Below, one piece after another: positions 60,434-64,000 of a DNA stretch of 64,000 bases. The stretch is from positions 1 to 64,000 of the forward strand of contig JBAZWJ010000023.1 of NCBI GenBank assembly GCA_041660385.1. The letters are read 5' to 3'. The stretch comes from DYJE01 sp041660385. Its GTDB lineage: Bacteria > Desulfobacterota > Desulfobacteria > Desulfobacterales > Desulfolunaceae. Under the pieces are notes generated by a model. The model worked only from the letters and a program-made list of their open reading frames with translations, was not told the origin of the DNA and did no database searches. Each line of letters begins with the position of its first letter. The stretch's first letter is position 1. Position numbers and translations under genes: made by a program.

Positions 60434-63199
60434 TTACAAAGTAGACATCAGCGTCTGAAGCATTGTGTCCACGGTTTTAATCAGCTTGGACGCAGCCATA
60501 TATGACTGCTGAAAAGCGATGAGCTTTATCATTTCTTCGTCAATGGAAACACCTGAAATCATGTCGCGCTGCTGGGATAACTGTTCAACGACGATATCCC
60601 CGAATTCCACATTCTGTTTAAGTGTTGCACCTGTTACGCCAAGGGCTGAAACCATATCCTGATATGCCCCTTCAATGTGAGTGCTCACCGCATCAGAGGA
60701 TACGGCATTCCCTCGTGTAAAATTCCATTTAGCTATTGAAAAATCCGTATACTGAAGATCGGCAAGAGCAGTGGCGTTGGTATTGTCGTTTACCCCATAA
60801 TCACCCTCTGGAGGAAGATAAACATTGTCGAGGGGTTTGAAACCAAGAGCAGAAGCTGTCCCCGCATTTTCACTCCAGAAAATTTCCAGGTTCTCTAAGT
60901 TGGAACCATCGTTTTCTGAAATAACGAACTGGTTGGCATCTTCATCGTAAATCACTTTGTACGTTTCAGGCGGCCCAACGGCTGTTGCAGCGTTCATCTG
61001 GTCTTGAATATCGGCAGCCAGACTATGAAAATCGGTCTGACTGGTGTAAGTGGCATCTGTAAGGGTCACTGAGTATGAAACGTCGTTTTCCGTAAACCGG
61101 AAAGTATTGTTGTTGTTCGCTGCACTTATGGTCAGATTGGCTAAAGCCGGATCTCCGAGAACAGCATCACCGACCATTCCGTTCTTTTCACCGCCGCTCA
61201 ACCGGCCTGCTGCGATGTAATCGACAAACTCGAGAGCCCCCTTAACCTTGATGCTTGAGGCATCATCACCTTCAAAAAACGTATTAACACCCAGAGCCGC
61301 CATCAGCCCGGAATCTTCAGCCTTATCATCTGAAAAAGCATAACTGTACCCGTAATCCGGGACGAACTTCAAACTCCCGTCAAGGTTCACATATCCTGTG
61401 ACATGTGCTCCTGCGTCAGTGGACTGGGCGTTGAACTGATCTTTGAATGACTCCACAGTCCAATGCCATTCCGAAGATGTTTCAATGGAAAAACTTCCAG
61501 TGTCATCAAGCTGAAAACCATGCTCATCCGTCTTTATGGAAAAAACATCATTATTAAAAAACATTCCTGAATTGAATGTGAGTTCCATTCCATCCACATC
61601 AACTGTGAGATCCGTGGGATCGTAGAGGTTGATGGTCTGGATTTCTCTGCTGTTCTGCCATTCAATCACCATGGGACTGGCTGGGCTCACACCCGTCACA
61701 TCGCCTCCACCTGAGACAACCCTGAACACATAGTTGTCAAGAACGCTGTTGGCCCTCTGAAGAGGGTCATGGGTGATATTCACCGGAGCCGCAGTACCTG
61801 CTGCATCGGTGTTTATCGTAAATGTGTTGCCAGAGACCAGATAACCGGGGTCTATGGTGAAATTCATGCCATCTACAACAAAGTTATTTGCGCCGGAGTC
61901 GGCAATGGTCACAGTACCACCCCCGCCAGCAAATCCCGGAGGATCAACGCTATGGTCGGCCTTGGCCCAGGTGATCACAGGATCATCACTGCCCGGCCCC
62001 ACTGTTCCCGCTGTGGTGACTGTAAAATAGTACTTGTTAAGAGAGCTCGCCGCAGCAGTACCACCATAGGCGAGTTCCGTATCGGAAATACCCATATCCA
62101 CTTCAACAGAAACCGATTCAGGCGGATTGGCGCTGTCTTTGGTCCACATTTTAAAATCTTTTGAATAGTCAATTTTATCGCCGTAACTCAGTGTGTTAAG
62201 TACCCCACCTTCGGTGGTAATGGGCGCAAAGCTCCCGTTCTGCTCCGTTGAAAAATAATTCAGCCCCACACCCTGAGAATGGACCTTGTTCACCTGCCAG
62301 ATCAACTCCTTTGCAATGGTGTCCACCTGGGTTCTCATTTTCATCACTTCTTGTTCTTTAATGTCAAGCCAACCGCTGAGTTTACCGGTTGAGATATCAT
62401 CAGAGATATCGATTTCACCGCCGCTTGTGGTCTGCCACAAAACTCGCCCACCTTCTGCTTTAACGTGATAGGCTTGATTTTCTACAACCAGGGGATAACC
62501 GCTGTCATTTAGAATAGTAATGAATCCGTTTTTCTGATCGATGGCGTTGATGCTCATCATCTCTGAAAGCTCAGTGATCAGTCTGTCCCGGGAATCCCGT
62601 TGATCATTTGCTGTTTTCCCTATGTTTTCTGCAAGGTTGATTTCCACGTTCAGCAAACCGATTTTATCTAGAATACCGTTTACCTCACCCACGCCGGCTT
62701 CGATTTCCTGATCGATATGGTCTTCAAGCTGGGTCAGATCTTCATTCAATATATTTAAACGTTCGCACAGTTGATTCCCATTTTGAAAGACCACGGCTCT
62801 TTCGGAAACGCCCGACGGGTTGTTGCTCAGATCATGCCAGGTATTCCAGAATTCGGCGATCATGGAACCGAGCTCATTTTCCGATTGAATGTCAAACAGA
62901 GACTCAAGATTTTCCACATAAAGAACACCCTGTTCGTCTCCTGCCAGAATGGATTGCTGCTCCCTTAACCGTGAACCAAGAAGATCGTTGGCTTGACGCT
63001 GGACTGACTCCATGGTCACGCCTCTCCCAAACTGGAGACCACCGATGGTCATGGGTGAAGTAACAGCAAGAGACGCGGTCTGTCTGCTGTATCCTGGCGT
63101 ACTCACATTGGCCACATTGTGGCCCGTGACGGCCAGGTTGTTCTGGGACGCTGCAAGTGCCCCTTTGGCAATATCCAATGTGACTCGGTATCCGGACAT
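60434..63199 (-). CDS. flgK: Hook-associated protein FlgK (HAP1)
   Basis: 921 residues, considerably longer than the roughly 550 of enteric FlgK. Conserved ends: ALAASQNNLAVTGHNVANVS, TPGYSRQTASLAVTSPM and SQQRDMISGVSIDEEMIKLI, FQQSYMAASKLIKTVDTML. The extra length is a set of Gly/Thr-rich beta repeats at about 370-780. Secreted hook-filament junction protein. One base separates it from flgN. Confidence 0.94.
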   Translation of the reverse strand: MSGYRVTLDIAKGALAASQNNLAVTGHNVANVSTPGYSRQTASLAVTSPMTIGGLQFGRGVTMESVQRQANDLLGSRLREQQSILAGDEQGVLYVENLESLFDIQSENELGSMIAEFWNTWHDLSNNPSGVSERAVVFQNGNQLCERLNILNEDLTQLEDHIDQEIEAGVGEVNGILDKIGLLNVEINLAENIGKTANDQRDSRDRLITELSEMMSINAIDQKNGFITILNDSGYPLVVENQAYHVKAEGGRVLWQTTSGGEIDISDDISTGKLSGWLDIKEQEVMKMRTQVDTIAKELIWQVNKVHSQGVGLNYFSTEQNGSFAPITTEGGVLNTLSYGDKIDYSKDFKMWTKDSANPPESVSVEVDMGISDTELAYGGTAAASSLNKYYFTVTTAGTVGPGSDDPVITWAKADHSVDPPGFAGGGGTVTIADSGANNFVVDGMNFTIDPGYLVSGNTFTINTDAAGTAAPVNITHDPLQRANSVLDNYVFRVVSGGGDVTGVSPASPMVIEWQNSREIQTINLYDPTDLTVDVDGMELTFNSGMFFNNDVFSIKTDEHGFQLDDTGSFSIETSSEWHWTVESFKDQFNAQSTDAGAHVTGYVNLDGSLKFVPDYGYSYAFSDDKAEDSGLMAALGVNTFFEGDDASSIKVKGALEFVDYIAAGRLSGGEKNGMVGDAVLGDPALANLTISAANNNNTFRFTENDVSYSVTLTDATYTSQTDFHSLAADIQDQMNAATAVGPPETYKVIYDEDANQFVISENDGSNLENLEIFWSENAGTASALGFKPLDNVYLPPEGDYGVNDNTNATALADLQYTDFSIAKWNFTRGNAVSSDAVSTHIEGAYQDMVSALGVTGATLKQNVEFGDIVVEQLSQQRDMISGVSIDEEMIKLIAFQQSYMAASKLIKTVDTMLQTLMSTL

Positions 63200-63200
63200 A

Positions 63201-63704
63201 TTACACCCCTTCCCTCATGACTGCCATGCGTCCGTAGGACGTAGGCCGCATGTACGTTTCCCTTCCGTACCGTTCTTCCCGAACACAGCTTCTTGTAATA
63301 ATACCAACCAGATCGTTGATGGTCTTCAGGCTTTCTTCCAGATACACCTTGTTTTCATGTGATAATGCGGCGATCTTCTGTTTCAACTCGTTCAGCGCTA
63401 TGTTGAGGTTAACCAATGTACCTTTTTCTCTGACCGGAAGTGCGGCTATGATTTTTACCAGGCTGTATTTGCTCTGATCCTCTTCAATGATAAACCCTGC
63501 TTCCATGGCATGTTCGAAAATTGTTTTTCTAAATTCATGAATTTTATCTGCCAAGACCCGTTTCTCTCTGGAAAACTCCCACAATACGGCCACATCAGCC
63601 TGGATGATCGCTTTTCTCTCGTTGCGGAACAGTTTTAAGAGATTCTGATAAACCAGAATTTTTTCCTGGCACAACAATTCAATATGATGAATGGTGTCTT
63701 CCAT
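63201..63704 (-). CDS. flgN: Flagellar export chaperone FlgN
   Basis: 167 residues, helical: LLCQEKILVYQNLLKLFRNE, RKAIIQADVAVLWEFSREKR, and NLNIALNELKQKIAALSHEN, a FlgN-family pattern (chaperone for FlgK and FlgL). AAGGAGAT precedes the ATG. Starts the flgNKL-csrA-fliW operon. Confidence 0.85.
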   Translation of the reverse strand: MEDTIHHIELLCQEKILVYQNLLKLFRNERKAIIQADVAVLWEFSREKRVLADKIHEFRKTIFEHAMEAGFIIEEDQSKYSLVKIIAALPVREKGTLVNLNIALNELKQKIAALSHENKVYLEESLKTINDLVGIITRSCVREERYGRETYMRPTSYGRMAVMREGV

Positions 63705-64000
63705 GGACGATCTCCTTAACCTTTTTCAGAAACCCAAGCCTTCCAAACGCTTCACGACCTGACATTTTTTTCCGGCTAATGGGAATTTTTTTCCCACTTA
63801 TGAGCTATTTTCGTTTTGAAATAAGATAGTTGCATCTTGCATGCCATTCAACATGCAATAGGGTGGGTTTTGAACCCGGCCTTACGGGTTGGTTATCATT
63901 AATGGGGCGACCCTGCCGGTTGCCCATGCAACGCCTCGCCGGTTCCATACAATTATGCGTCAGTCTATCGCACCACAAAACCCGGCAAATGCTCTGACTC
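63705..64000. other. Upstream region of flgN with repeat fragments, no gene seen
   Basis: Holds the palindrome GGGAATTTTTTTCCC (63781-63795) and, further out, GGTGGGTTTTGAACCCGGCC (63861-63880), a relative of the GGCGGGTTTGGAACCCGCC repeats. I could not place a good sigma-28 or sigma-54 promoter. The last 100 bases contain GGGGCGACC repeat-like scraps. Confidence 0.4.

Noticed and set aside
31641..63880. Scattered GTAGGGGC palindromes as a CRISPR array
   Set aside because: The copies are far apart, variable and without regular spacers; no cas genes were seen.
63705..64000. Sigma-28 promoter upstream of flgN
   Set aside because: The nearest match (TAAGTGGG ... GCCGGAAA) has the wrong spacing.

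Overview
The window reads as chromosomal DNA from an anaerobic, flagellated Gram-negative bacterium, most likely a sulfate-reducing or related member of the Desulfobacterota (old Deltaproteobacteria, Desulfobacterales-like). The assignment is inferred from gene content: a ferredoxin-linked 2-oxoacid oxidoreductase, a class I hybrid cluster protein, a small siroheme reductase, a giant acyl-CoA dehydratase activase, Na+-NQR, and in-frame UGA codons that look like selenocysteine. No rRNA, tRNA or CRISPR array was seen.

Layout. 1-4180: an RND tripartite efflux operon (pump cut by the window edge, adaptor, outer-membrane factor) behind a TetR/CecR-type regulator and its likely operator. 4335-7108: korDABC-like oxidoreductase. 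7273-8499: GIY-YIG protein and EamA transporter. 8738-14191: a 1421-residue CoA-dehydratase activase divergent from an AraC/DJ-1 regulator. 14339-18847: a large hybrid histidine kinase with a nested Cache domain. 18894-22352: thioesterase, siroheme/ferredoxin protein behind an FNR-like box, and hcp.

22441-30400 is an accessory block bracketed by two near-identical acetyltransferase genes. It holds chromate genes (chrA divergent from a split chrB) and a six-gene operon: arsR, a winged-helix protein, a J-domain protein, a rhodanese-DsbD-thioredoxin fusion, a thioredoxin-like protein and a TVP38 membrane protein. Three of these six genes are interrupted only by in-frame TGA codons (four TGAs in all). 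Two of the TGAs sit at or next to the rhodanese catalytic cysteine, and one sits at the second-cysteine position of a thioredoxin-like motif. This is the most striking signal here: a probable selenoprotein redox relay under an ArsR operator.

30409-41012: nhaA; an Na+-NQR operon (nqrABCDEF) split between nqrC and nqrD by an IS4-type element with 39-bp perfect ends; and a CoA-disulfide/persulfide reductase with a rhodanese domain. 41050-45709: nested repeats, DUF4349 envelope proteins, a LysE exporter, and remnants of a GDSL esterase and a HigA antitoxin. 45745-50192: Lon, a phytochelatin synthase-like protease and a methyltransferase.

50247-63704 is a flagellar filament locus. It begins with a MITE related to the IS element, followed by a TPR/O-GlcNAc-transferase-like protein, flagellin behind a sigma-28 promoter and two CsrA-type leader motifs, fliD, fliS, a FliT-like gene, flaG, then convergent flgN-flgK-flgL-csrA-fliW. 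The likely logic is sigma-28 transcription plus FliW-CsrA control of flagellin translation, with glycosylation by the OGT-like protein. Extragenic palindromes opening with GTAGGGGC are scattered through the second half and share their ends with the IS and the MITE.
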